Source of the DNA: Gorsachius magnificus | Lineage: Eukaryota > Chordata > Aves > Pelecaniformes > Ardeidae | DNA length: 64,000 nt | Direction of reading: 5' to 3' | NCBI GenBank assembly: GCA_034008185.1 | Contig: CM067085.1 | Span: 76,062,275-76,126,274, forward strand | Part shown: piece by piece, positions 1 to 11,520 of the stretch | Layout: each line of letters begins with the position of its first letter | Numbering within the stretch: position 1 is the first letter of the stretch | Program-made: the position numbers and the translations under genes | Notes under the pieces: generated by a model | What the model saw: only the letters and a program-made list of their open reading frames with translations | What the model was told of the DNA's origin: nothing | Database searches by the model: none

Positions 1-382
1 CCGTAGGCTTGGGAGTGGGAGGGAGCTTTGCTGAGGCTCGTGCTGGGAGGTATGGGCTGTGCACGAGCCCCCAGCGATGTCTCTCCTAGCGGCTGTGTGA
101 ACAGCCGCGCTTGTGAAACGTTGACAAACATGGAGAGGTCTCCCCCCCACCGAGCGGGCACGCTGCCGCTCAGCCCCGCCAGGCTGCTGGCAGAGTTGTG
201 TCCGGTGTAAGCCCAATATTCCCTGTGTTGTGGATGTCTCCTCCTGTGTTACTCAAGAAAGAACTGCAGTAACTGCTTCCCAGCCTGTCTGTCTCCCAAA
301 GTCAATGTGACCCTAACTAGGCTGTCCCAGGGTAGTAAAATCCCAAATGTTTTGTGTGAAGAGGGCTTTTAAGGCATAAATT
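1..382. other. Unique sequence, no gene seen
   Basis: The first 210 bases or so are fairly GC-rich and the rest is mixed. I see no repeat family, no exon-like structure and no RNA gene. A 60-codon ORF on the plus strand is short, of low-complexity composition and unlike any family I know. Confidence 0.5.
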
Positions 383-467
383 AATCACAGAATCGTCTAG
401 GTTGGAAAAGACCTTTAAGATCATCAAGTCCAACCGTTAACCTAACACTGCCACCCCACCACTAAAA
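383..467 (-). mobile_element. CR1 LINE 3'-end fragment (short)
   Basis: Read on the minus strand this is the terminal part of a CR1 non-LTR retrotransposon: a TTTAGTGGTGGG-type segment, then the GGTTGGACTTGATGATC block, then the CCTAGACGATTCTGTGAT end. Only about 85 bases remain, so the copy is heavily 5'-truncated and codes for nothing, as is usual for CR1 insertions. Its last 53 bases (384-436) match 6275-6327 on the opposite strand with two mismatches, which puts both in one subfamily. Confidence 0.85.
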
Positions 468-1165
468 TTAATTAAATTAATGCTGAGCAAGCACAACTTT
501 TTGTCCTTTATTAGTCTGTATTGCTCCTCTTGTCACCTCCCATAAACAAATAAAACCTCTTCTGGGTAGGAACTCCGAATTGCACCCTGGGGAGTTGCGC
601 TGTGCTCCGAAGCACCCAGGTGCAGCTGCGATGCCCTCGCGGCAGAGAGCAGGAGCTGCTGCGGGGATGGACAACGAGGGAGGAGCTGACTTCTCCCCCG
701 TGCAGTGCCAGTGCCCCTTCGTTAGCTGGCCACGACCATGTTTCTCATGGCCGTGATATGAAAGGATACGGCCCCACGTGAGCCAAAGTGGTTGCAATTA
801 TATTTAATACAGGTATCTGCATATTCCAGATGGTATGAGGATCAAATGAGACTTCTTTTAGATCAACATAAAGGGATTTTTCAATATGGTGGTTGTTAAT
901 TCTGGATTTTACATAAAATACTTGGAAGTCAAGCAATTTTTCCTCGTGTCTAGGTACGTCTAGAAGTTGGTTGCAGCTTCACTGAAGTGTTTATGGGAAA
1001 CGAGGGGGGGAATAGGTCTGGCTTGAGATGGTGAGAAAAATCTGCCACCTCTTACAGAAACGAGGCCTGGACAGGTGAAGAAAATAAGTTACTGGTTATT
1101 TTATTTCTCATTAAAGTATTTGCCTGTGGAGCCTCCGCACTCGTTAGTGGGATCACTTCTGGCTT
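468..1165. other. Unique sequence, no gene seen
   Basis: This is ordinary mixed-composition DNA. Overlapping ORFs of 63 to 106 codons on the minus strand have no recognisable domain and lie in different frames, as expected by chance. No repeat boundary or RNA gene is visible. Confidence 0.5.
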
Positions 1166-1345
1166 TTTCCCGTGGCACTTGCACGAGGAGGAAGGCTGCC
1201 CACGGGGCGCAGCCCTTCCAGCCCGGGCGCGGAGCCGCGGGTGCCGCTGGCGGGCAGCGCTGTGCCGTACCTGCTGCTGTCCCTGGCCGGGAGCAGATGT
1301 GGAACCCTCCCCTGGCGGGGAGCGAGACGGAGCAGAGTGAGCTGG
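1166..1345. promoter_or_regulatory. Small CpG-rich patch
   Basis: By eye there are about 16 CpG dinucleotides in roughly 160 bases, including GGGCGCGG and GCCGCGGG clusters, inside DNA that is otherwise CpG-poor. CpG retention at this density suggests a small CpG island, such as an enhancer or a minor promoter. No TATA box, splice donor or credible reading frame accompanies it. A 106-codon plus-strand ORF (1075-1395) runs through it but looks like a by-product of the GC richness. Confidence 0.25.
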
Positions 1346-3699
1346 GGGTATCAGAGTGTCTAGAAGGGCTTTCTCTTAATTTACTGCTTTCTTAATGGAA
1401 GACGGTCACAAATGTGGCAAACAAATCACTTCACCAATTTGGGAGCGATGTGAGTAATTCTGTGGTGTGATTTATTATGTGCTATTGGAAGCAGGTTTGG
1501 CTCAATCAGAAATCATAGTAAATATGTAATTAAAAAGTTCTCAATGTATGGGTTGAAAGTGTCAAATAGTATTGGTTGGTAACAGCTTCATTTGTCTACT
1601 TCTGTACTTGGGGCTGTATGGCAGGGCAGTCACATGTACAGCTCGGTGATTTATGGAACTGAGAGCAGACACTAATGAGAGAAAGCTTTTAAAATAAAGA
1701 CCTCTATTATATCATTTATGTAGCTATGCCCATAAAGGTCAAAAAAAAAAAAGACTGAACAGATAGTTTCTAGGCCTTAAGTTGGAAGTGTCCAAGCTTC
1801 TACCCTTACAGACGTAAGAATTATAGAAGGAAAGAGTTGACAATAAATTTGGAGGAAAGCTGTAACTTGCTAAGTGGCACTTTAAAACTGGTATTAATTC
1901 TAACAGCTAATGCCAAACTCACCTTTGTCCTCCCTTCCTTAACCAGTTTGGTCTTCAGCGAGTGTTTGGTTTATTTTGGGTTTTAGATTAACAAATACAC
2001 TTACATACGCTACAGAGGCATTGGTCAGGGAGAAGTGTATGTTATTTAATACAGTATAGGCAGCAAAGTTTTTAATAAATAATTTATCTAAAGTATTTTT
2101 GTGGTAGCGGAGGCAATGCCCAGCTCTGACCGGTACAAAACAGCGCAGCAATGTTGGTATTGAAATATTGGGGCTGATTTGCACCTGCAGCAGATGCAAT
2201 ACAGCCCATCCTCCGCGTCGTAGCACCAGCTCTCGCCCCGTCTAGCAGTGGGGTGGAGTAGCGGCGCCGTAACGTGGGCACTGGCAAGCTGGTACGAAGA
2301 AAGAACTGCAGGGGGGAAAGCTGCTGCCTGCTTCCCGAGCCCCTCTTGGGCCGTGCCCGTCTGCAGGGAGCGAGCTGGGTATGAGCCACACCAGACGCCT
2401 GGGCTGCCATCAGCAGCCACGTCTCTATCAAAAAGGCCTGCTTGTGCTTTTGAGCTGGAAAAGGGTTTGCTAATGACAAAAGGAAAAGTGAAAAGGCAAA
2501 AACCAATTAATAACTCTTCTAAGTAGACAACTTCTGCAGCAAGCAGAACCTTGCAGGAGAATCGGGTGACCTGTTGTCGAGCTACTTTGATGTACAAATA
2601 GATGCCCAATTCTTTAATCTTGACTTACCAAGGCATGTGATGCTACACGTGTGTTTTTGCTGGCTGACACCTAGTAGCTGGCTCGGTGACACCGTACGGT
2701 CACCAGATAGCTGTTCCCAAGAGTACTGCAGGGCACCCCGTGCATTTGGTATGGTTTCCATCAGTAATGCTGCAGACATCACGTTGCTATTCCAACCCCT
2801 AGCTCAAAGCAGGGCCAACTTGGGGTGCCCCCCAAGAGGGACTTGAATGGTGGTAGGTGAATATCTATGCATTGCAGAAACTGTATAAGCTTCTACCGTA
2901 CTTTCCTCCAAATTCTAGAAAAGCCAACTGAAAAAGAAGAGCTGTGTTCAAGGACTGGTGGACTCTGGAACATGGACTTAATTGGGAAGGAATAGGAGAG
3001 GGTTTTTTGATTTTCTTTTAATTGCTTTTAGCAGCAATATTGGGTAGGAAGCTATCTGACAAACCGTAGTAAACCTCTTCCTAAACCAGGAGTAGGGCTG
3101 ACTTACCAGCCTAGCTCCTGCCTGTGGCTTTGCGGTAGGAGTCGGAGGAGCTGCTGGGCAGCCTACAGGGTGGATGGCTTTCCAGGTGATTTAATGCCTC
3201 CTTTCACTAGAAACTCTGTGGTAGGAAGAGGACTCCTGGCCCAGCTATGTATCCTGAGGCTATTGCCTTGCCACCCGGGGAAGACCTTGCCTGCCTCCCC
3301 AGGTAAATTCTCCGGGGAGATTCCAGCCGAGGAGCGAAATGGCCAAGTCTTGCCCAGCCCAGGAGCCTGAGCCAGGCTGGAGGCCGGTGCCGACTGCTGC
3401 GGCGTGGCATGCTGAGCGACTGCCCGTCAGCTGCTCAACCCCTCGCCTTGTTCAGATACCCAAAGATCCAGGAAGCTTTATTTTGGCACTGCATGTCTGA
3501 GGCAAGCGCGGAAGGGCGGCCAGAAACAGCCTGGCAAAGCTATCGTGGAGGAGGAGCTATTGCATTCCCAAGCACAACCTCGGAATTTCCTGCCCCTCGG
3601 GAGCTCCTTCAGCCACGGGGACTGTTTTGTGTAGCATAAAGCCCGGCACAGTTCCTTTGTATACTGTACGATGGGTGGGCTTTTACAAGGAGCATTTGC
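1346..3699. other. Unique sequence with A12 tract, no gene seen
   Basis: The stretch is AT-rich to about 2100 and mixed afterwards. It holds a 12-base A run at 1741-1752. Overlapping minus-strand ORFs of 140 and 173 codons (2084-2609) sit opposite a plus-strand 92-codon ORF and match no family I recognise. A splice-donor-like CAG/GTAAAT at about 3300 has no convincing exon upstream. No transposable element is evident. Confidence 0.45.
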
Positions 3700-4219
3700 A
3701 GAAATCGTGATATTAACGTACCTGTTAGTTCACATACATGATGAATTACAAGTTATGCTAATTATAAAGCAATTTATCTTTCTTATTTAGAAATCCTCAT
3801 TCCTAAGCAATAGTGAGTCTTAGAGCAAGCTACCAGGAGACTTCTTTCTCTTCAGCTAATTAATAAAAAATGCAGTATTTCCAGAATGTATGTTCTTTGC
3901 TTGGCTTTTGTTAGATTAATAATTTAGCGAATACAGTTGAGTGTGTTTAATGCAATTTTCTCCTCTTTCACTTTAAAATGTTGTTCTGGTATGTAAAAGA
4001 AAAATCTCTTTTATTCTTGTTTTTGTGAAATGAATCCCATTTTCCCCCATTTCAGGATGATCTAATGCTGCAGCAAAATGGGGTGGGGGGTTGGCCGGAG
4101 CAGCCAGGTTACTTAAGCATGACTGTCAGGTGTGAACGGCCAATGCAAATTAATTGCTTTTCATAGCTTTGTAAGTACTTTGCATATCACCATAAACTTT
4201 AGCTGAAGGCAACTTGGCG
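3700..4219. promoter_or_regulatory. AT-rich conserved-looking block with Oct/homeodomain motifs
   Basis: The block is low in CpG and dense in TAAT/ATTA cores, with no repeat or reading frame. An octamer ATGCAAAT (4143-4150) directly abuts TAATTG (4151-4156), and a second octamer-like TTTGCATA lies at 4179-4186. POU and homeodomain factors bind such sequences, and vertebrate developmental enhancers often look like this. Motifs this short also occur often by chance in AT-rich DNA, so the call is inference only. Confidence 0.18.
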
Positions 4220-4735
4220 ACAGTGCCGTGGAAAACCAGGCAGTGGGTAGGTCTGGATGGGCTTGCTCTGGAAATAACGGGGAGACATTGGGAGAGCTGG
4301 GGAAGCAGAGCCTGCTCGTGCTTTGCCTGTCCTCGCATGGGCGCAGCAGAACCGCGGCGTTCCAGGGGCTGGGATCTGCTCCTTCGCTCCGAGTATCCAG
4401 CGTGGGGTTGGGGTGCTTCCAGGCCTCTACCCATCAGTGGGCATCTGTGGCTCTTGCTGGGTTCTTCTGGCCTGCTGCCCTTGCCCCCCTCTTCCCGAGC
4501 GGCGGGTGCTGCTTGCCCCCTCTTCCCGGCCAGCGGGTGCTCCTTCTCCGTGTGCCAATACCATGAGCTGTGTAAATGAGGGGAAGTCCATAGCTGCTGC
4601 CAGCGAGGCCATGAAGGGTGGATGGGTGCCCTTGTGGCTGCCGGCAGGTGACCCTCCCCGCCGTGCCCGGTGGGCTCTGGAGCTGATCATGTCACTAAAA
4701 AGATAAGGAAGGAAGGACGTGGCCACCCACCCACC
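4220..4735. other. GC-rich patch with overlapping chance ORFs
   Basis: Composition changes from AT-rich to GC-rich at about 4220 and returns near 4740. ORFs of 94 to 127 codons overlap in all three plus frames and on the minus strand, which points to stop-codon scarcity in GC-rich DNA and not to a gene. The patch contains the tandem duplication at 4481-4543. Confidence 0.4.
4481..4543. repeat. Imperfect 32-bp tandem duplication
   Basis: Two adjacent copies (4481-4512 and 4513-4543) share the pattern TTGCCCCC, CTCTTCCCG, GCGGGTGCT with a few differences and one length change. This is a two-unit minisatellite seed or a simple local duplication. Confidence 0.7.
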
Positions 4736-6253
4736 AGCAGCTGGGCTGGATTAAACATTACGTAGAAGGGGTCTACAGCATCCTGCTGGAAATCGACAGG
4801 AGTAAGGCAGAGAATGCCACGGGGACCACTTTAGTGACGCGCTGTCGCAGGGGGTGCCTTCCCTTTTGCCCTAGGGACCGCCCAGCGCAGGGTTTGCTGC
4901 TGCGCGCTGTGTGCTCAGCCGCCAAAAATTGGCACTTGGGGAACAGGTATTAAGTATTTTTTCCCTAATTCTCCACGAGTCCCATTGGAAACTAGAACAG
5001 GAATTACACTGCTTGGTATGTAAATTATATGTTAAATAGTTCACGTGTTCAGTCCAAAAAAAATAAAAACCTTCACCCTTTCACAGCTGGAATACAGAGC
5101 AGAATATTCAGGTAAAAAATAATTTATGGTAGTAATTATGGTATAAATGAACTTGTCAGCAGCTAGTTGTTTAAGTTCCTTCTTCCCCACTCCGGGCTTC
5201 TCAAACCTGTAGGGAAATCATGGTAAGAAATACCCCTCTGCCCGCTGTATTCATCAGAAATAGGATGCTGCATGTGAACACTTACCTGTGTAATGAAAAA
5301 AGGATCTCATTTGCAATGATCTGGAGTTTCAAGAGGTCAACCAGTGTTCTGATAACTAAGCTTAATCTTTGCTGGCAACATCTAATATTAATTACTAACG
5401 CTCACACCTTTCACCATTAAAATCTGAACATTTATGCGCATAATTATGAGTCATCTAATGGCTCAACAGCTTTAGTGTTTTTTTTTTTTGCTGCGTGCAT
5501 TTCGTTTTGTTTAACCATGAGAGAACTGGACTTCTATTCATTATGGGGAAAGGTGATTTGGAATAAATCCTGACCTTTTGAGTTGCTCCTGAGCTTTTGT
5601 GTTTAATGGAAGCGCAGCGTGCGAGCCCCGTTCTGTGCCCCTGTGTGGGAAGGGGGATCTGAGAGCAGAGAGCTGGTATCGCCGCTGCTGGAAGCGACGG
5701 CACAGCAGGGTGGGACAGGCGCATGGTGCTTGGCTCTTTTGCATCAGGAGCCCTTCACCAGCAGGGAAATGCCCGCAACCTCCCAGTGCATCCTTATTTT
5801 AAGCTCTGCTCTGGCCCACAGGTAAACTACAAGCAGCTCCAGTGGGCAATATTAGCTGTTCCCATAAGTGTTCAAGACTGCTGGTGTTACCGGCTTTACA
5901 CCAGGGGCCTCTGCAGGCAAGATCTAGGCAACAGATGATTGGCCATCCTTCCCCCTACCTGCCCGTTGGTATCTGCAGGCAATGAAGTCTGCGTGGTGGA
6001 CGCAGAGTAGCCCCAAGGTCTGGTGCTTGCTGGGCTTCAGGCGAAATGCTCAATCTGGTGGGACAAGCACGGATGCCAACTGGGATACTGGATTCATTGA
6101 TGCAAAACTGGGAAGCGTTCACCAGCTCATTTCACATAGGCTACTGGACAGACACCAGTTGGGTGGAATGGCATGAAATTAGTTTGGGATTTAAGAAAAA
6201 AAAAAAAAGCCAGAAACAAAGCATAAATGAACTGTTGGCTGCTGAAGAAGGCT
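4736..6253. other. Unique sequence with T12 and A13 tracts, no gene seen
   Basis: The DNA is mostly AT-rich. Homopolymers are T12 at 5478-5489 and A13 at 6196-6208. ORFs of 60 to 89 codons overlap in several frames at 5455-5940 and show no domain. No RNA gene or transposon boundary is seen before the CR1 end that follows. Confidence 0.45.
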
Positions 6254-6329
6254 AGTGGCAGACAGTGCAAGGCCCGGTTGGACTTGATGATCTTAAAGGT
6301 CTTTTCTAACCTAGACGATTCTATGATTC
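6254..6329 (+). mobile_element. CR1 LINE 3'-end fragment (short)
   Basis: The sequence has the CR1 terminal block GGTTGGACTTGATGATC, then TTAAAGGTCTTTTCTAACC, then CCTAGACGATTCTATGATTC. About 75 bases remain, so it is strongly 5'-truncated and non-coding. It is the same subfamily as the minus-strand copy at 383-467 (two mismatches over 53 bases), lies about 5.9 kb away and is in inverted orientation. Confidence 0.85.
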
Positions 6330-7279
6330 CTCATGGGAGAACAGTTATTACAGCAGAGTGTGGGATGGTGGGGGGATGCTCAGCAGCAGGGGGAGGGTGG
6401 AGAGTGCAGGTGGACAGTCCTTGATAGGGCTGTGACTATTAAATAGCAGCCGCTGCCGTCGCTTGCTTCTCTGCCTTGTTTTTCCCTTTGACTCGGCACG
6501 AGGAGTAGCTTAACATGTACCTGCCTATGGGTAGTGCCCCGAAGCTGGGGTACTGTCAGGCTGGAGAAGTAGTGAAAAATTCTGGACTCTGGAATGAAGA
6601 GATGGCTCTGTCCTCGGGTGACGAAGCTTGGTCCCTGCCCGCCCTGTGGCTGCTCGCTCCTGCTCTCGGTGCCAAGGGGATGATTTCTCCGCAGCAGTTT
6701 TCTAACACTCTTCAGTCTTTAAGATGGTTCTGTAAAACATGGGTGCTGTAAGAGCGTCGTGTCTGAGCTGTCTGGAGCTCAGGCTCTTGTGCAGGGAAGG
6801 CTGCTTGACAGGGGGAGAAATTCTTTGTGGTCCTTACCCCTGCAATAGCATGATAGCGAGCAGGAAATGGTCTGGTGGTTAAAGCAGATGGTTTCTCAGC
6901 AAAAGCCTTCTGTGGCTTGTATTCACTGTGATTTTTTTTTTTATTTTTTTTTTTTAGTGAGACAAACCAGCTTTCCTGATATGACAGCTTCATTGCTGTG
7001 CCTCGTGGAAACATGCTGCCAGTTATACTAATTTTACCTTGTAAGAACATAAGTATGAGAGCACTGGTAAAGCAAAAAAGTCAACATTGCTGTGGTTTGA
7101 GAGAGGCTTTTTTTTGGACGTAAATGGTTGCCAATAGAGGGAAGCAATTTACAAAAGCTATGCAGAGAATAACAACAACAGTAAAATAAAGATCGACATG
7201 TTTCTGCTTCTCCTGGTTTTTACATATGCGCACCATGAGCCAATGCAGTTGCTAAAAGAGTGCTCCCCAAAAGGGCTCT
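6330..7279. other. Unique sequence with long T-rich tract, no gene seen
   Basis: The main feature is a T-rich run at 6932-6955 (T11, A, T12). A minus-strand 112-codon ORF crossing the tract reads a lysine run from it and is not credible as a gene. Nothing else was recognised. Confidence 0.45.
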
Positions 7280-7570
7280 TGCACACCTACATGGCTTGTA
7301 AAGGGGAACAGTGAGGGGGGAATAACTGAGGCAAACCAATTCCCGAAGTCTGCGCGAGGAGGGTTCGGTCTGAGAGCGGGGTGCATGGCAATGGCTGCAG
7401 AGCGCGAGCGCTAGCGGAGGCCAGTGCCTGCGGGGGGCACTGGGGGGGAGCAGGGAGGTGGTGACACGTCTGGCCTTGGCCTGCAGAGCAAGGGGAAGAG
7501 GGACGCTTCTGCCTTTCTTCTGAGGGTGGTATGGGGCAGGAGCATACCGATTCCCGCTGTCTTCTCAAAC
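7280..7570. other. GC/CpG-rich patch with G-quadruplex-capable run
   Basis: The patch is richer in G and CpG than its flanks, including an AGCGCGAGCGCTAGCGG segment near 7411-7427. At 7432-7455, G runs of 6, 7 and 3 are split by CACT and AGCA. They can be read as four G3 runs with loops of 4, 1 and 4 bases, a classical quadruplex pattern. A 93-codon minus-strand ORF covers the patch and has proline- and serine-rich chance composition. Confidence 0.35.
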
Positions 7571-10500
7571 TAGTGTGTCACAGCTCTGCATAAGTTGGGG
7601 ATGATGAAAATACGATAATTTGCTGCTTTTAGGCTACACTGACTCCCATGGAATAGATCCAGAGTTTTCAGATTAGACCCTGAGTGGACATGGAGGTCTG
7701 TCTTCCTACAGTGCCCACCCGCGCCGGTTTTGCTGGGAAGGGCTCTCAGCGGTACCTGATTAGATTCCTGTTTTCTCCTTAGTGTTCTCCTTTTGGAGTG
7801 ATTTGAGGTCCCTGAAGGTCAAAGCACAGGAATGAGCACTAATATTTATAATCATCCATGTGCATTCAGAAACAAACTTCTGGAAAGGGATTTGTTAACT
7901 GTCGGTCTTCACCATGGTCATTTTTGGGGTAGAATAGGAATTCTGAAATGATTGTGCATCCGTCATTCACACTTAAACTCTACATGACCGAACTCATTCA
8001 TCTTAATTGCATGTGTTTGCATGGTCTCTTCTTTCGGGTAGGAGTTTAAGGTGGAACCTAATCTGCTCTGTTGGGGATATATAGAATCCAAAGGTAATGC
8101 AGTTAATGGGGTCAACTCCTTTTCCCTTTGAAGACTGCGTATTTGAAATCAGTTCAAGAATTTCAATGATGGCAAACAAAAATTCAATTAGAGCTGTGTG
8201 GTTCTTTTCTCCACAATGTCAGATAACCCTGCACATGGGAAACATTCAGCATAACCATGTGTAGAAGCCGGGCATTGGCTTCTCCATGCAGAAATCTGAC
8301 TGAGAAGGGACTGAATTGCAATTTGTACAGTTTCAGGCAGTTTAAATTTTTTTTTAAATGCCACAACATTGGCAATACAGACAACTAATTTGGTCCAGTG
8401 CCTTAATTAGTTTCTGTTGCAGATGCGCAATAAGAAAGGACAACTACATGAAATGCTATAGTTATTCTCCAAGCAAAGCATGGTCTTGTAGCCATACCTA
8501 CTTGTAAAAGAAGCCACGGCGTCTAATCATTCAAGGCCAGGATAAGAGCTCTGGACACCCATATTCCAACAGGAAAGTTTGTTAGGTATATTTTGACACC
8601 CTCTAAAAAGGAGGAATAATGGTATCAAGCTGTTTGTATCTCGGAGCTGTTTTATATAAAATTGGATCATCTGGAAGGCAAAAGACAACCTTCATGTAAC
8701 AACGATCAATTAAATATTATTTTGGCTATAACAACTGGGAAGGAAAGAAAAATATTCTGACCTTGAAGATTAACGCATGATCGTGCTAATAGCTGTAGTG
8801 TTAATTACCTAACTTTTCTATCTGTCTTCTCTATACTCAAACACCTAACCAAGCACCTCTTCTGGCGTGGTGAATCTGTCGGAATGGCTCTTCAGCCTGG
8901 TTTGTTTTGTATTCTCTGTCAGCCCACCAGCTCCTTATTGACTTCTCCATATTGTTAGTTAATCTTTTTTTTATCAATCTTTGTCAAATTATATTTGATT
9001 TCCAATAGCCTCCAAGAACTTTGGGGCCAGCAATGCTCCATGGGAGGAATGTGGTTCTTCTGAGATTGAGAACCTCTGGGTCAGACCTTGCCAGGGCTCA
9101 TCTGTCTGTAGGACTCGATGGAAGTGGATGCTGCTGTCCTGCTGCAGGTCATCTGCCTGTCTGAGTGTTCATCAGGAACGGAAGGAGCCGTGTTCACGCA
9201 TCCTTCTCCTGGCTGGGGAGGGGGAGCACCTTGTCCCCTGCTTTGGGGTCAGTGTTTCTCTGTGCAGCAGTCGGGGCTGGCAGCACGGTGTCACCTCGTC
9301 TCACTTGCATCTCACCTGGAAGGACCTTGGCCTGGAGCAAGCCCTGGCCTTTGAGGAGGATCAATTCCCTCCCTTGCACCCAGGGCCTGTCCTTGCACAG
9401 CAGTCTGGAGAAGGTCACATCCTCCCCTCCACCCGCTCACACCGAGGTTTTTTAGGCAGGATAGTGCTTGCACGTGCTGTTGACGTGGCAATAAACCAGC
9501 TAATGCCCACAACAAAGGGACAGAGCTTTTTAGAAGGGAAAAACCCTGATGTATAGCGAATGCTGAGGGTCAAGTGTTTCCTCAGACTTTTTTGGAATTA
9601 AGACCCTGTGAGGACATTTGTCATCACGCTTGACCACTCTGAATAAAGAGGTAGGAAAAAGAGAACTGGCCCTGATTTAAAGGTAGACAGTGTGGTCAAG
9701 AAAATTAATGTGGAGAGACTGAAAACAGGCATTTGAAATAAGCCTTCCTAGCATGCCCATAAAAGCACGCACTCTGAGGTATTGCTTGTGCCTTTCCTCA
9801 TGGGTTGGTTTTTTGTTTGCCATTTAAACAGTAAACCTCCCACAAAATCCTGAAAGCAATGATTTTTCTTGAAGAACACTGCAGCTCACTTTCTCAGGAC
9901 ACTTCCTTCAGTTACTTGACCCTGCAGTAGGGCTCTAAATGACAAATTGATGACATCATAATAATTTTTCTTGTGTAATAAATGGTGGAGCCGTTAACAC
10001 AGGACTATATGACTTAACTGCACACCAAAGAGAATGAACAGCTGGCTTCTCAAAGAAAAAAGCCCTTATTCAAACACATAGATCTTCAATAATAGCAGGG
10101 GAAATACAGAAAATGACTGTCAAGGTAAATTGCATTTTGTACGAATGCCATCTCCTTTCAGGTTTGCCCCAGCATGATAATCCTTCTTTATTCAGCAGTG
10201 TTGCCCTTTTCTCTTTAAAGACCTTTAGTGAAGTAGTCTTTTATGTTTCTTGTATCATTAAAGTGACTTAAACTATCAGGGCTGTGGTAGGCATGACATT
10301 TATTTTTAATTATTAGCATAAATAAAGAGGCATCTATATTCCACACCTGCTGCAATTATAAAAATATATTTTCTTCATTTATAGAACAAATTATGTGCTC
10401 CGGGGAGTCAACCAGAAAGATGGGAGGCAGTTCTTTTTGGTAATCTCTGTATATTCTCAGTGTTTAGTAGATCTGACCACAAAGGGCCAGTGACGTGGTT

Positions 10501-11249
10501 TGGATGCCAGTGGATTCATGGCTTGTGTGCGGTTTCTGGGAGAGGGATCTGCACGGTGTTGCAAACAGAACTGTGGGAGAACGATACTGCAGAAGTCTTC
10601 TATCACAGCCTCGTGTCTACACCGCCGGGCAGCGCAGCCTCAGGTGTTCTGTCTCTTCTGAAAAGAGCAGTCTGGTGAGAAATGCTCTATTGGTCAGCAA
10701 AAAGTGAAGCTAGAACAAGCAAAAAGAAGCCCCTTCAGCCGTTTAGACACCATCTAGAAAACCACTTCAGTTTAAATTTTGGATCCTTTAAAGGTGGGAA
10801 CTTTCATATAAATTCAAAAAGCTGAGCTACATTTTGCTGAGCATTGCTTTCCATTTTTCATTCCATTTGTGTGCATAAGCCAGCATTACTTATAAAATGT
10901 ATGCTTAATTACATTTTTAAAAATACAGTTATTGCAATTAATCTAATCCGAAACTCCATTTGTCAAAGTACTCTGCTTTCGCAGTTTGCACTCCTTCCTT
11001 ACGCGGGCCCTCCTAGTTCTTTTTTCTTACCCCAAATCTGTCTTGATGTAGTAATGGTATTTTAATGCTCTTGGCAAGACGGGCTACAGCAGAACAGCGG
11101 AATCGACTGGTTACAACTAAATGGTTCCTCTTCCAAGCTGCAGCGCGGGTTAGACAGGCTCATCCAACAAGGTTGAGGGGCTTTTTGTCCTCTTCGGTGT
11201 TTGGTGGAAGACAGGCACTGCCTGGTGTACTCTAAAGGGGGCTACGTCC
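7571..11249. other. Unique AT-moderate sequence, no gene seen
   Basis: No transposable element is recognisable. The part at 9100-9560 is more GC-rich and carries overlapping ORFs up to 142 codons on both strands with no domain. AT-rich, CpG-poor parts at 8690-8860 and 10120-10400 hold TAAT/ATTA cores and a CACCTG E-box and have the look of conserved non-coding DNA, but nothing visible proves it. Confidence 0.4.
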
Positions 11250-11520
11250 TAAGGTCTCCCTACTGCTCCACAGCTAACTGGCTGCGGTGAATCGGGGTGT
11301 ACAGGAGTGCAGGTGAAGATGATGATGAGGACTTTCTTCTGGATGTTTTGTATCTGGAGGTTTCCCACGATCCCCTTAGACGCAAGGCCTCTCCCTCGCA
11401 GCACGTCACGGCTCTGCCGGCTTCCAAAGGCTTCCACGCACGGCCTGCCTCCTTGGCGTTTGCCTCTCGCGGTGCCGGGGTCGGCTCCAGCATTCGGCAC
11501 AATGCGAGCTCTTAGCTGAA
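11250..11520. promoter_or_regulatory. CpG-rich patch
   Basis: By eye there are about 15 CpG dinucleotides between roughly 11368 and 11512, with CTCGCGGTGCCGGGGTCGG-like density, inside AT-moderate DNA. Short ORFs of 70 to 83 codons overlap on both strands and are not credible genes. A small CpG island or a formerly unmethylated element would explain the retention. No TATA box or other core promoter element stands out. Confidence 0.22.

Noticed and set aside
2084..2609. Overlapping minus-strand ORFs of 140 and 173 codons
   Set aside because: They occupy two frames over the same DNA, with another ORF on the plus strand, no domain and no splice or promoter context. Chance is the simplest explanation.
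3280..3310. Splice-donor-like CAG/GTAAAT at about 3300
   Set aside because: The upstream frame shows no conserved protein sequence. A single donor match is expected many times in 64 kb.
11130..11190. Possible old CR1 piece (GCGGGTTAGACAGGCTCATC)
   Set aside because: The match to the CR1 GGTTAGACAG motif is brief and no other CR1 motif follows at the expected distance.
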